Assembly (NCBI GenBank): GCA_023136265.1
Contig: JAGLRN010000031.1
Coordinates: 1-41,117 of the forward strand
Length of the DNA: 41,117 nt
From: Thermoplasmata archaeon
GTDB lineage: Archaea > Thermoplasmatota > Thermoplasmata > RBG-16-68-12 > JAGMCJ01
Direction of reading: 5' to 3'
A program made the translations under genes and the position numbers. The notes beneath the pieces are model-generated. The model saw only the letters and a program-made list of their open reading frames with translations. It was not told the DNA's origin and made no database searches. Below are positions 21,597 to 31,242 of the stretch, in pieces (position 1 is the first letter of the stretch; every line of letters begins with the position of its first letter).

Positions 21597-22322
21597 ATGG
21601 ATGAGCATCCAGTCCTTCCGGTCGAAAAGGCGGCAAGAAGGAGATGGTTGAGAAGGCTGGAGGACATCGACAATCTGCTCTCCCTTCTCGAACCGTTCCT
21701 TGACAAACCGCTGAAGGACTGCCGTGTGGTGGACCTCGGCTGCGGTCCTGGGTCCCTTTCGATTCCCATCGCGATGAGAGTGAGAGACATCGTCGGCATA
21801 GACAATAACAAGAGGCTCATCGGCATGGCGGAAGACTGGGCGGAAAAGGAGGGTGTCAGCAACGCGAGGTTCGAGGCCATCTCCATCTACGACTACGACG
21901 GGGCGGGGGGCTTCGACATCGCGATATGCAGCGACGTCATCGAGCACGTTCCTAATCAGAGAGGGCTTGTCAGCGTCCTCGTCGAGAGCCTGCGGGTCGG
22001 CGGCGCGTTCTACATGACCACGAACAACAAGCTCTGGCCCCTGGAGGGGCACCACAAGCTCCCCTTCCTGTCATATCTTCCGAGAAGCTGGGCGGATCGA
22101 TATGTGAGGCTAATGGGCAAGGGAGACCACTTCAGGATCTATCCTCTGACCCTTTCCGAGGTGAAGAGGATACTGAACGAGTTCCCGCTGACATACGAGC
22201 TGAAGCCGCCGAGGAATCCCAGAACGGTTCTCTACAAGTTCGGGAAGAAGCTCGTCCAAGCGAGCGAGGTCTTCTGGAATCTGGCCAACGCCTTCCAGAT
22301 AGTGGGGGTGAGGTCGGAATGA
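21597..22322 (+). CDS. SAM-dependent class I methyltransferase (first of pair)
   Basis: 241 residues. Motif I VVDLGCGPG (44-52) and GIDNNK at the end of beta 2 define the S-adenosylmethionine site; CSDVIEHVPN is the usual post-motif in UbiG/Methyltransf_11-type small-molecule methyltransferases. The C-terminal part (PLEGHHKLPFLSYLPRSWADRY) resembles methyltransferases in glycan and polysaccharide clusters. First gene of the operon leading to STT3, so methylation of a glycan or lipid carrier is a reasonable inference. Overlaps the next gene by four bases (ATGA). Confidence 0.88.
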   Translation: MDEHPVLPVEKAARRRWLRRLEDIDNLLSLLEPFLDKPLKDCRVVDLGCGPGSLSIPIAMRVRDIVGIDNNKRLIGMAEDWAEKEGVSNARFEAISIYDYDGAGGFDIAICSDVIEHVPNQRGLVSVLVESLRVGGAFYMTTNNKLWPLEGHHKLPFLSYLPRSWADRYVRLMGKGDHFRIYPLTLSEVKRILNEFPLTYELKPPRNPRTVLYKFGKKLVQASEVFWNLANAFQIVGVRSE

Positions 22323-23029
22323 GACTTGACTGGAAGATAGACCAAGACGCCAGAAGCATCTGCTGGAAGGATCTGATGGATGCACCGAGAGAGATGGTGG
22401 AGGGCCGCCCGTTCACTGTCATCCTCGACCTGGGCTCCTCCAACGGCGCTTTTGGGAACCTCATCTCCATGGACAGGGAGACGAGGATCATCGGCGTCGA
22501 CATAAGCCGTGGCGTGGCTCCAGCTGAACACGTGGAGTTCGTCCAGGCGGACATCCTTCACCTTCCATTCAAGGACAAATCGTTCGACCTAGTCTCCGCA
22601 AGGGCGATCCTGCACCACGTGCCGGATGACGTGGAAAGGGCGGTCGAGGAGGCGGGAAGGGTCCTCCGCAGCGGGCAGATCCTCATATGCCAAGAACCCA
22701 CATCCGACAATCTCGTTTCCGAGCTAGCGCGCAGGATCTTCCGGACTGTGCTGCATGATCCGTCGGAGAGGGCCTTCTCCTCCGCGAGGCTCGAGCGGGC
22801 GGTGTCGAGCAGTCTGACGATGTTAGAGGCGAGATATCACCTCATCTTTGCCTATCTTCTCCCGCACTTCGCATCCAGGTTTCGCGGCCGCCTAAGGAGG
22901 ATGCTTCTCGGCCTGAGCAGACTGTTGGTCCGGGTCGATGAAAGGCTGCTCGCAAAGGGCCGCTTCTGGAGGAGAAGAGCCGCCTACGTCACTGTCTCGG
23001 CGGTGAAGTCCCCCGCTCAAGAGCCGTAA
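22319..23029 (+). CDS. SAM-dependent class I methyltransferase (second of pair)
   Basis: 236 residues. Motif I is VILDLGSSNGAFG (34-46), followed by GVDISRG, then LPFKDKSFDLVSARAILHHVPD, the Methyltransf_11 pattern. The C-terminal 70 residues are rich in arginine and hydrophobic residues (ASRFRGRLRRMLLGLSRLLVR), suggesting membrane contact and a lipid-linked substrate. ATGA overlap with the first methyltransferase and a 22-base gap to STT3 mean one transcript. Substrate unknown. Confidence 0.87.
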   Translation: MRLDWKIDQDARSICWKDLMDAPREMVEGRPFTVILDLGSSNGAFGNLISMDRETRIIGVDISRGVAPAEHVEFVQADILHLPFKDKSFDLVSARAILHHVPDDVERAVEEAGRVLRSGQILICQEPTSDNLVSELARRIFRTVLHDPSERAFSSARLERAVSSSLTMLEARYHLIFAYLLPHFASRFRGRLRRMLLGLSRLLVRVDERLLAKGRFWRRRAAYVTVSAVKSPAQEP

Positions 23030-23051
23030 GGCTTATCTCCACGACCTGCAG

Positions 23052-26000
23052 ATGGCCCAGCGGTCCGTAGAACGCCGTGAGCCTGCCAAGCCAAGGCAGA
23101 CTCTCACAAGAAAACAAACATATACAAGAACCTCTATGGAACGGGCTACCAGTCCCTCGGTGATACAGGTGACAAAATCAATCCGTGAAGAGGCGCGGAC
23201 TTGGTTCCGGAAGAATTGGTCGAGCATCATAGCCTTGGTGCTCATCTTCTTCCTCGCCGTATACCTGCGAAGTTACTTCGCGTTCGACATGGCAACAGAT
23301 ACTGGCTTTGTCGTCTCGGGAGGTTCGGACTCGTACTACCACAAGAGGGTGATCGACTATGTCGTCGACACTGGCCATCACCTAGTGGGGGAGCCGCTCC
23401 TCGCGTACCCGTTCGGAAGCGAGGCCTCTGGGCGTCCACCGCTGTTCGACTGGTCGGTTGCCGTCTCAGGCATGGCTTTGGCACCGCTGTTCCAGGATGT
23501 GGACACGAGCGTCTGGTACTCGTTCATATTCTCGACGGCCCTGTGGGGCGCACTGACCGTGTTCCCGATGTACTTCCTGACCAAGGGAGCCTTCGGAAGA
23601 AAGGCGGCGATGTTGGCGGCCTTCCTGCTCGCGGTCATGCCCGCGCATATCCAGAGAAGCCCGCTGACAAACGGCGATCACGACGCGTACGTTCTCTTCT
23701 TCGTCGTTACGACTTTCTTCTTCTTCATGAGAGCCTTGGGCACTCTTCGGGAGAAGAAATGGGTCCGCAACTGGTTCAAGCCGAAGGACGTCACGAATGG
23801 GCTCTCGGATTTCTTCAGGTCGAACCGCGACCCGGTCCTCTACTCCTTCATGGCTGCCATATCCCTCACTGCGATTGCACTTGCGTGGAAGGGGTTCGGC
23901 TACGTCGTCGTCATCCTTCTCCTCTACTTCTTCTTCCAGATCCTGCTTAACAAGTTCAGAGGCGCCGACTCGACTGGCATCCTCGTTTGCTTCGCAATCA
24001 CCGTGGGCGTGGCCCTTATTCTGTCCATGCCCTGGTATGTCCAGTTCCTGAAGATGGGAGATTTCTCCACCCCGGCGTACATGTTCATCGCCGGCCTCGT
24101 CTTCGGGGTGATTTTCGTGGCTACGAGGGACTATCCCTGGTCTCTCGTGATGCCTTCTGTGCTTGCGGCTTCCAGTATTGCGCTGTTCCTCATGTTCATA
24201 TTCGCTCCGACAACCGTCTCCACTTTCCTCGCGGGCGCTGGCTACTTCATCAGGACGAAAGCGTACGAGACCATTGCTGAAGCCCAACCGCCCACGTTCA
24301 GCCAGCAAGCGATGTCGTTCGGGGCGGTCACTTATTTCCTCGCGCTGTTCGGACTCGTATACGCGGCCGTGAAGCTCCCGAAGAGAATGAAACCGGACTA
24401 TCTCTTCATAATCGTGTGGACAGGTGCCGCCATTTTCATGGCCTTGTCGGCGGCGAGATTCATATTCAACGGCGGGCCCGCCTTTGCGGCCGCATCCGCC
24501 TGGATCGTCATGCTGGTCATCGATAGGCTGGACTTCAAATCCGCCAAGAAGGTGTACAACAGCTTGAGCGGAAGCAAACTTCACGCCGTGAGAAGGAGCG
24601 TCAAGGTCAGGCACGTGGCGGGAGTTCTCTTCATAGCCTTCCTCGTGGTCCTGCCGAATGTCTGGTACGGAGTAGACGCATCCATACCGTTCGAGGACAA
24701 GAGAAGGCTCGATGAAGAGATATACGAGACCACGCCGGAATTCATGCAGCCCGAGCATTACAGTGCGCCGTGGTTCTTGGGTGCGTTCGGATACTCCTTG
24801 CCGCTCAGCAACAGATACTGGCCTGCCGCTTGGGAATGGCTCGAGCAGCAGGACGCGGACATACTCCCGTACGAGGACAGACCGGCGTTCCTAGGCTGGT
24901 GGGATTACGGCTTCGAGGCGGTCCAGGAAGGCAAGCACCCGACCGTTGCGGACAATTTCCTTCACGGGTACCCCACGGCTGGCAATTTCATAGCGGCCCA
25001 AGATGAGAACACCGCGATCGCGTATCTTTCCACGCAGCTTCTCCAAGGGGACTACATGGAGCACGGCAAGAAGCTCGGTCCAGAGATCAGGGTGATACTC
25101 GAGAAGCACGGCCTCAACCCTGACGAGGTGGAGATGGTGCTGCGGTACCCGACCATATACATAGACGAGATCGTCAGGGACCCGGACCGCTTCGGACCCA
25201 GGGACGACGTCATCCAGGCACAGAACGCGCTGCTCATCTACATGAAGCAACTTCTCATAGAGCAGCTCGACACGGACGAGCAGGCGGAGTTGTACATGGA
25301 CATCATCGACGCCACTGGGAATTCCATTAGGTACTTCGCCGTCGACTCGAGGATGTTTCCCTTCAGCGGGGGCAACCCTGGCATCTTCTACGCGCCGATC
25401 AAGCTCTCGGACCACAGGATCAAGGATTACGACGTGCGACCTGATGTTCCCATTGACTTCTTCGATCTCATCTGTGTGGACGCCGGAGGAGCCGGGCATG
25501 ATTGCGACGAAGTGACCGCGGCCCAGGGTGTTTCCAACTTCGAGATCGTTTACCAGGACATGTTCTGGAACAGCATGTTCTACCGGGCATACGTGGGTTA
25601 CAGTGCCGTTGATCTGGGAGAGGACCCCAGGGAGAAAGGCATACCAGGTCTTAGCGGCGAGTACGCGAACTCCATCCCACTGCACGGCTGGGGACTGAAG
25701 CACTTCAAGATGGTCTACCGAACCGCCTACTACAATCCGTATCCGCCAGATCAGTATCAGAACCACACGGACGCTTGGACTGCGGTGAACTTCGATGACG
25801 CTCTGAGATATCAGGAGGAGATCCAGGTGGGCCTTAGGCAGGGCGTTGTGGACATCAGCCCCAGGTCAGGACTGACGAGCGGTGTCGTATTCCTGAAGTA
25901 CTACCACGGGGCCATCGTGAGCGGCACCGTGACCGTGGACGGAGAAACGCCGCTGAGCGGCATCCGGGTCACTGTCAGGGATGAGTACGGCGTTCCCCAC

Positions 26001-29000
26001 TACGTGTCGCACACGGACTCGAACGGCAACTATCAGGTTCTGGTACCGTTCGGGGAGATTGACTTAGTCGCCTCCACCGGAACGTCGAACAACATGACGA
26101 TGATCGGGGAGACCGTCCTGAACACGACGACCATCTTCGTCACGGACGCGCAGGCGATGAGGATGCCGAATGACATGGATGGGGACGGAGAACTGGATTT
26201 CTACATCACCGAGGACATAATCGTCGATGGTGGTGGCCTCACGGGATCGATCTTCATCGACGAGAACGAGAACACCTTCCCAGAGTTGTACGAGCAGAGG
26301 ATAGCGAATGCTGAGCTCGTGTTCATTCACGTGAACACGGGTGAGATTATCAGCGCCATGACGAAGGACAATGGCTTCTACAAGATGACCGGAGCCTTCC
26401 CGGGAGCCTATGCGCTCCTCGTCGTGACTCCGGATAGGACCCTCGGTCCGTACGATATGAACGTGACGGCCGGGGAGACGAAGCTGGTTAACGTCCCAGT
26501 GCAACCCTCGAGCGTGGGCGGGCTAGCGAAGTTCGAGGACGGCTCCCCCGCGGAGGGCGCAACGGTCGTCCTCCTGGACGAGCACAATGGGACGGAGATG
26601 GACCGGATATCCGGACTAAGCGGTGCCTTCAAGTTCACGTCCCTCCTTCCTGGCAACTTCACCATGATTGCGGAGAGAGGAGAATACAGGAGCCTGCCCC
26701 TCAGACTGAAGATACTGGACGAGGGCGACACTAGGATCAGGAACGTGACGCTCCTACCCAGCGGAGAGGCGAAGGGCAGGAGCCGAGAGTTCGGAAACGC
26801 GATATCCAATGTTGCCATCATATTCAGGAGCCTCAAACATCAGACCTTCGATGTCTTTGTGAGAACTGACGAGGGCGGGTTCTACAACGTCGATCTCCCT
26901 GAGGGTGACTACCTGGTCTATGCCCTTCACGACCTGGAGGGGCAGAAGCTGGTTCACATGAGAGGGCTGACCGTTCGCAGGGGTGAGACCACCCTCTATG
27001 ATGTCAACCTGGAGGACGCAATCGAAGTCTCGGGGAACGTCATCGACGACACGAACGAGAACCCGCAGAACCAGATTAGGATATACTTCGACACAGGCGA
27101 CGCGAGGATTGTTGTAATCACCAGCGCCGACGGGGACTACTCCCTCTACGTACCGAAGGGAGAGTACAGCATCTGGGTCAGCCAACAGAACTTCGCTCAC
27201 CTGGAGAAGAGGCAGCTCACCTCGGACACGACGATAGACCTGCGCCTCAAGACGAGCGTATCTGTGACGAACACTCTCTACGAGGACAAGAACTCCAACG
27301 ATGTATCCGACATTGGCGAGGGGGTTGAGGATGTAGAGGTCGCCATAACCGACTCGAAGGGAGCGACGGTCAAGTTCCTCACGGACGGCGCGGGGAGGTT
27401 CACGGGCCCGCTTCCTGAAGGTAGTCAATACGCGGTCGTCTTCTCGAAGAGGGGTTACTCGAGCAAACAGATTGGACCCGTGAGCGTTGCGGACATCAAC
27501 CAATACGGGGCCATACAGCTCATCTCGTTGTTCGTTGGCGTTCAGGGACGCGTCCTAATGAACGGGGAGATTTTCACTGACCAGACGCTCGAAGTGAGAT
27601 TCGAGTCCGCTGGCTCAGGTGCCATTTCTGACGAGGTCCTCACGTCCCAGGGAGAGTTCCAGTTGTCCCTCAGGCCGGGGGAATACGACGTAATCATAGA
27701 CGAGCCCGTTGGCGGGTCGGAGGTGGAGAGACACCAACTCGTTTTCCCTGGGGTGCTAACACTGGAGCCCACAGATCGTCCGGTCGAGATTGTGCTTCCA
27801 ATAACGAAGCGATTCCTCATGACAGGAACTACTACCCTGAGTAGTGTTCCAGTGGCCGCAAACGTCACCTTCTCAGAAGAGGAGACATCCCCAGAAGAGG
27901 AAGTGGAGTTCGGTCCGATAGAGTGGGGTCCATTCACTAGCCGCATTAGCGTCGTGACGGAGAACTTCACGAAATACCTCAGAGAAGGTGACTACACGGT
28001 TGTTGCATCGACCGAAATCAGCGAGACCGAGTTCATGAGCGTCAAATCGATTACTGTCTCCGGTCCGCTGACGCTGGACATGGAGCTTCATCCTAAGACT
28101 AACGTGACCGGAAGGACGTTCTACGAGGGCAGTGAATACGTGACAAGGTTGAACATTAGCTTCTCATCTGAGAGCGGTGAGCTGATAGACAGAGTAAGCA
28201 CGACCGCCGCAATGTATTCCGTCGATCTCCCGCCCGGGAGGTTCATCGTGGAAATCGATCACTCCGACAATGTCACTGTCGACGGGCTGTACAAGTTCGT
28301 GCGATACCAGTTCTCGGAGACTCTTCTCATCACCGAGGGACTTTCCGAGAGGACCTACAACATAAACCTGGTCAGGGTGTTCGACAACGTGACGGTCTCA
28401 GGAACCATTCTTCATCAGGGCCAGGGCGTCGACGCTGAGGCGACCATATCGGCTGATTCGCAGACTGCCATGGATGCGGCCTTCCAGTCACAATCCGATG
28501 GCACGTTCAACCTGACGCTGGCTCCAGGACAGTACAGCATTTACATCCACAAGAAGGAGGGGCACCTCGTCTTCCTCGGTCTCTTCGAGATATTGCAGGG
28601 ACAGGACAGGGAGTTCGAGTTCGAGCTGACGGAATCGTACAGGGTCTCGGGCATGGCAACCTATCGGGACGGGCTCCGTCAGAAGACCTACGTCCACGTC
28701 CTAGGAGAGGGGAGCTACAACTTCGAGTCGGACGACAACGGCTACTTCGAGGTCTACCTGCCTCCGAGCGTCTACGAGATCAACGCGTACACGGAGGACT
28801 ACGAGGGAGAGAAGCTGGTAAGGTACAGCACGGTCCAAGACCTGGATGTCGACGGGAACGAGGTCGTTTCCCTCAGGCTCGAGAAGGAGATCGTCAGGAG
28901 CGTCGATATCGCATGGGATTCGGGTCAGAAGAGAAAGATCGGCGGGGGAGAAAGCGTAACATACTCAATCACAATCGAGAACGCGGGTAATGTTCCCGAC

Positions 29001-29732
29001 GAATTCGAGATGACAGGTGTCCCGCCCCGCGACGGATGGACATTCAAGTTCAGCCCGTCGAAGATCTCACTCGGGACGGGAGAGCAGGCCCATGGCTCCT
29101 TTGAGGTCACGGTCACCGCTCCTGCGGACGCTCTTGTCGAGCACGGCCCAGTGAAGATCCTGGCGACATCGGCCAACGACGCTGACACGACGGACGGGGT
29201 CACGGTCGAGATAGAGATCAAGCAGTTCTGGGGGATAGCCCTGGAGGTCTCCTCCGACGTACCAGTCTACGACGGCACGTACCTGGACATCCTCGTGAAC
29301 CTCACCAACTCCGGCAACGGTCCCGACTCGTACTTCATAGAGATAGCGAACGTCCAGCCAATTGAGAACGAGGGCTGGGAGGTCGGACTGAGAAACGAGA
29401 CATCGCAGCACACGGCCGCGTCATTGATCGGTTTCGAGGTTCCCTCCAATTCGACTTCCACGTTCGGTCTCAGGCTCATACCAGCGAGAAAACTGCTGAA
29501 CCAGACCGTGAGCATAACCGCTCATTCCCATGATAACTGGGGCAATGATGAGAACATCGACATCGAAGTGGCATCACCGACCGCCCAGGTCGTTGGCGAG
29601 AACATGTTCGCCGAGGGGCCAAACGCTCACACTGAGCCTCTGGAGGACTACGTGAGCTACCTCCTCGTGGGCGTCATCGTCGCTACCTTGGTTGTAGCGT
29701 TCGCGTACTTGAGAAGGAGGAGGAAGAAGTGA
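23052..29732 (+). CDS. Giant STT3/AglB oligosaccharyltransferase fused to beta-sandwich repeats
   Basis: 2226 residues; archaeal AglB is normally about 600-1000. Residues 1-940 are STT3: first helix 56-72, SDSYYHKR with the metal-binding Asp93, second acidic motif GDHD (Asp209, Asp211), about a dozen helices to 540, then WWDYG (616-620), the sequon-binding motif. So it can transfer lipid-linked glycan to Asn of secreted proteins. From about 954 to 1945 come about a dozen carboxypeptidase-regulatory-like beta-sandwich units (SGTVTVDGETPLSGIRV type), then two NEW3-like domains with IENAGNVPDEF and LTNSGNGPDSYFIE, and a C-terminal helix (about 2203-2220) ending RRRRKK, cytoplasmic side. Many N-x-S/T sites lie in the tail. 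Start is uncertain: ATG 23052 or ATG 23136. Ends in GTGA overlap with the next gene. Confidence 0.92.
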   Translation: MAQRSVERREPAKPRQTLTRKQTYTRTSMERATSPSVIQVTKSIREEARTWFRKNWSSIIALVLIFFLAVYLRSYFAFDMATDTGFVVSGGSDSYYHKRVIDYVVDTGHHLVGEPLLAYPFGSEASGRPPLFDWSVAVSGMALAPLFQDVDTSVWYSFIFSTALWGALTVFPMYFLTKGAFGRKAAMLAAFLLAVMPAHIQRSPLTNGDHDAYVLFFVVTTFFFFMRALGTLREKKWVRNWFKPKDVTNGLSDFFRSNRDPVLYSFMAAISLTAIALAWKGFGYVVVILLLYFFFQILLNKFRGADSTGILVCFAITVGVALILSMPWYVQFLKMGDFSTPAYMFIAGLVFGVIFVATRDYPWSLVMPSVLAASSIALFLMFIFAPTTVSTFLAGAGYFIRTKAYETIAEAQPPTFSQQAMSFGAVTYFLALFGLVYAAVKLPKRMKPDYLFIIVWTGAAIFMALSAARFIFNGGPAFAAASAWIVMLVIDRLDFKSAKKVYNSLSGSKLHAVRRSVKVRHVAGVLFIAFLVVLPNVWYGVDASIPFEDKRRLDEEIYETTPEFMQPEHYSAPWFLGAFGYSLPLSNRYWPAAWEWLEQQDADILPYEDRPAFLGWWDYGFEAVQEGKHPTVADNFLHGYPTAGNFIAAQDENTAIAYLSTQLLQGDYMEHGKKLGPEIRVILEKHGLNPDEVEMVLRYPTIYIDEIVRDPDRFGPRDDVIQAQNALLIYMKQLLIEQLDTDEQAELYMDIIDATGNSIRYFAVDSRMFPFSGGNPGIFYAPIKLSDHRIKDYDVRPDVPIDFFDLICVDAGGAGHDCDEVTAAQGVSNFEIVYQDMFWNSMFYRAYVGYSAVDLGEDPREKGIPGLSGEYANSIPLHGWGLKHFKMVYRTAYYNPYPPDQYQNHTDAWTAVNFDDALRYQEEIQVGLRQGVVDISPRSGLTSGVVFLKYYHGAIVSGTVTVDGETPLSGIRVTVRDEYGVPHYVSHTDSNGNYQVLVPFGEIDLVASTGTSNNMTMIGETVLNTTTIFVTDAQAMRMPNDMDGDGELDFYITEDIIVDGGGLTGSIFIDENENTFPELYEQRIANAELVFIHVNTGEIISAMTKDNGFYKMTGAFPGAYALLVVTPDRTLGPYDMNVTAGETKLVNVPVQPSSVGGLAKFEDGSPAEGATVVLLDEHNGTEMDRISGLSGAFKFTSLLPGNFTMIAERGEYRSLPLRLKILDEGDTRIRNVTLLPSGEAKGRSREFGNAISNVAIIFRSLKHQTFDVFVRTDEGGFYNVDLPEGDYLVYALHDLEGQKLVHMRGLTVRRGETTLYDVNLEDAIEVSGNVIDDTNENPQNQIRIYFDTGDARIVVITSADGDYSLYVPKGEYSIWVSQQNFAHLEKRQLTSDTTIDLRLKTSVSVTNTLYEDKNSNDVSDIGEGVEDVEVAITDSKGATVKFLTDGAGRFTGPLPEGSQYAVVFSKRGYSSKQIGPVSVADINQYGAIQLISLFVGVQGRVLMNGEIFTDQTLEVRFESAGSGAISDEVLTSQGEFQLSLRPGEYDVIIDEPVGGSEVERHQLVFPGVLTLEPTDRPVEIVLPITKRFLMTGTTTLSSVPVAANVTFSEEETSPEEEVEFGPIEWGPFTSRISVVTENFTKYLREGDYTVVASTEISETEFMSVKSITVSGPLTLDMELHPKTNVTGRTFYEGSEYVTRLNISFSSESGELIDRVSTTAAMYSVDLPPGRFIVEIDHSDNVTVDGLYKFVRYQFSETLLITEGLSERTYNINLVRVFDNVTVSGTILHQGQGVDAEATISADSQTAMDAAFQSQSDGTFNLTLAPGQYSIYIHKKEGHLVFLGLFEILQGQDREFEFELTESYRVSGMATYRDGLRQKTYVHVLGEGSYNFESDDNGYFEVYLPPSVYEINAYTEDYEGEKLVRYSTVQDLDVDGNEVVSLRLEKEIVRSVDIAWDSGQKRKIGGGESVTYSITIENAGNVPDEFEMTGVPPRDGWTFKFSPSKISLGTGEQAHGSFEVTVTAPADALVEHGPVKILATSANDADTTDGVTVEIEIKQFWGIALEVSSDVPVYDGTYLDILVNLTNSGNGPDSYFIEIANVQPIENEGWEVGLRNETSQHTAASLIGFEVPSNSTSTFGLRLIPARKLLNQTVSITAHSHDNWGNDENIDIEVASPTAQVVGENMFAEGPNAHTEPLEDYVSYLLVGVIVATLVVAFAYLRRRRKK

Positions 29733-30508
29733 AGCGTGCTGTTCTTTCCCTCTTGATCCTGTTCTCCCTTCTCTCGCTAGTTCCTAGCGTGGCTTCGCAG
29801 GATGTAGTCGTCAATGTGGAAGGCCCCAGTGTCATGACCATCGGAGGCAAGGCTCAGTTCAACGTGACCGCCGCAGGTGGCCCGGGAGAACAGGGCGGGA
29901 CCTACAATATCACGGCCTTTCTTATTGGGGACAACCTAACCGGAGCGGATCCCTCCCCAGGAAACGTCTTCATCAATCTTACGACTGAGCCACATTGGGA
30001 AATCAATGTCACCGTTCCCTATGCCGCGCAGACGATGACTTTCGAGGTCAACGTCAGATCGAGCCTTGGCAACGACAGTACCTTCAAGATTGTGAGGACC
30101 AAGATAAGGGTCGTGGGTCCAATCATTCTGAGTGCGGAAATCCACAACCCGCTGGAATACGAGCTGAAAGGAGTCCCTGTGGACTTCTATGTGAAAAAGC
30201 CGGGCGAGACAGAGAGCCGGCTCGTGGGAAGCTCCACGATAGAGTCCATTGCCCCAGGGAAGAGCGAATACGCCTCGTTCGACTGGATAATCGCAAATCC
30301 TGAACCGGGGCAGTACACGCTCACCGTCGTGGTCGACTTGGACAGGGATGGCGAGATCGACGAGAGCGCTGGGGATTCGGTCGCCAGCTCATACTTCTAC
30401 GTTGGGGGCGGAGTGGACTACGTCACGTGGATATTGGCGGCTCTCATCATCGTACTGGCCTTGCTGGCCGCAATGTGGCTAATCAGGAAGCCCAAGAGAA
30501 GGCCCTAG
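29729..30508 (+). CDS. Secreted, C-terminally anchored CARDB-like protein
   Basis: 259 residues with a GTG start overlapping the STT3 stop and GGAGGAGG in the STT3 tail as ribosome site. Signal peptide 1-23 (ends PSVASQ), a beta-rich outer part of about 200 residues, the second half resembling a CARDB domain (YVKKPGETESRLVGSS, then GQYTLTVVVDLDRDGEIDE), and a C-terminal helix (about 232-252) ending RKPKRRP. Same membrane layout as the end of STT3, so the two could sit side by side. Several N-x-S/T sequons (NVT, NLT, NDS). Function unknown; accessory to the STT3 tail is inference. Confidence 0.85.
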   Translation: MKRAVLSLLILFSLLSLVPSVASQDVVVNVEGPSVMTIGGKAQFNVTAAGGPGEQGGTYNITAFLIGDNLTGADPSPGNVFINLTTEPHWEINVTVPYAAQTMTFEVNVRSSLGNDSTFKIVRTKIRVVGPIILSAEIHNPLEYELKGVPVDFYVKKPGETESRLVGSSTIESIAPGKSEYASFDWIIANPEPGQYTLTVVVDLDRDGEIDESAGDSVASSYFYVGGGVDYVTWILAALIIVLALLAAMWLIRKPKRRP

Positions 30509-31122
30509 AGCTTGTCCAAGAGATTGTCCATCTTTTCTTCCAGCGACTTCCCGTAGGAGGCCACGGCCACCTCCCCCCTCGTCTTCTCGAGCAGCCTCCG
30601 CGCGATGTCCTGCTTCCTCTTTATGGCGAGAAGTGCAGATGGGAAGTCGAACCTCATGAGCACCGTGAAGATCTCCTCCATCTGCTGGAGGTGCTCGTTG
30701 GCGGCGTCGGCGTCTCCCCTTTTCAAGGCATCCAGCGTGATCCGCCTGAGCTCACCGACGACATCCCCGAGGCCCATCAGATAGGCCTTGTCCGTCACCT
30801 CGAGGTCGGTTGGTGTGGGCAAGGGCTTCTCCTCGACTATCGAATGCAGGATGCTCACCTCCGCGAGCTCCTGATGAGCGTTCTCTATGTACCCGGCATA
30901 ATAGATGTCAAGATGGTCCCGAAGAGCGGACGAGAGCTCTCCGTTCCGATCGCGCACCTCCCGCAGAAGGTCTATCATGTCCTCGCCGCGATGGATTCGC
31001 CTGACCGCCTCGCCGGCCAGCCTCGCAATCGTTCTGGATGACTTGAGGGCGAGTTCCCGCACGGCGTCCTTCTCGTCCAATCTGGCCTCCATCCCCTCAA
31101 TGATCTTCTCGAGGTTCTTCAT
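30505..31122 (-). CDS. Translin family RNA-binding protein
   Basis: 205 residues, all helical. The archaeal translin pattern is seen in the middle and end: DKAYLMGLGDVVGELRRITLDAL, then FDFPSALLAIKRKQDIARRLLEKTRGE. Archaeal translin relatives form octamer-like shells that bind and cut RNA, using acidic residues in helices (Glu in GELRR and Asp in RFDFP are candidates). ATG at 31122 is favoured over 31128 because CTTATGC lies 22-28 bases before it. It shares a CTAG stop overlap with the convergent CARDB-like gene. Confidence 0.92.
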   Translation of the reverse strand: MKNLEKIIEGMEARLDEKDAVRELALKSSRTIARLAGEAVRRIHRGEDMIDLLREVRDRNGELSSALRDHLDIYYAGYIENAHQELAEVSILHSIVEEKPLPTPTDLEVTDKAYLMGLGDVVGELRRITLDALKRGDADAANEHLQQMEEIFTVLMRFDFPSALLAIKRKQDIARRLLEKTRGEVAVASYGKSLEEKMDNLLDKL

Positions 31123-31242
31123 GGTCATGGCAATCGCTCACGTGCATAAGTCTTTTTGTCTTTCGGAAGCCGAACGATATTTTGATTTAGGGGTACCTCA
31201 TTAGCTGGCTTGCTTCTTAAGCGGGAGGAGGAGGTTATGCGT

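Noticed and set aside
23466-24758. A 430-codon minus-strand frame inside the STT3 gene
   Set aside because: Its sequence is low-complexity His/Arg/Glu/Asp typical of antisense GC-rich frames; the plus strand carries the STT3 motifs there.
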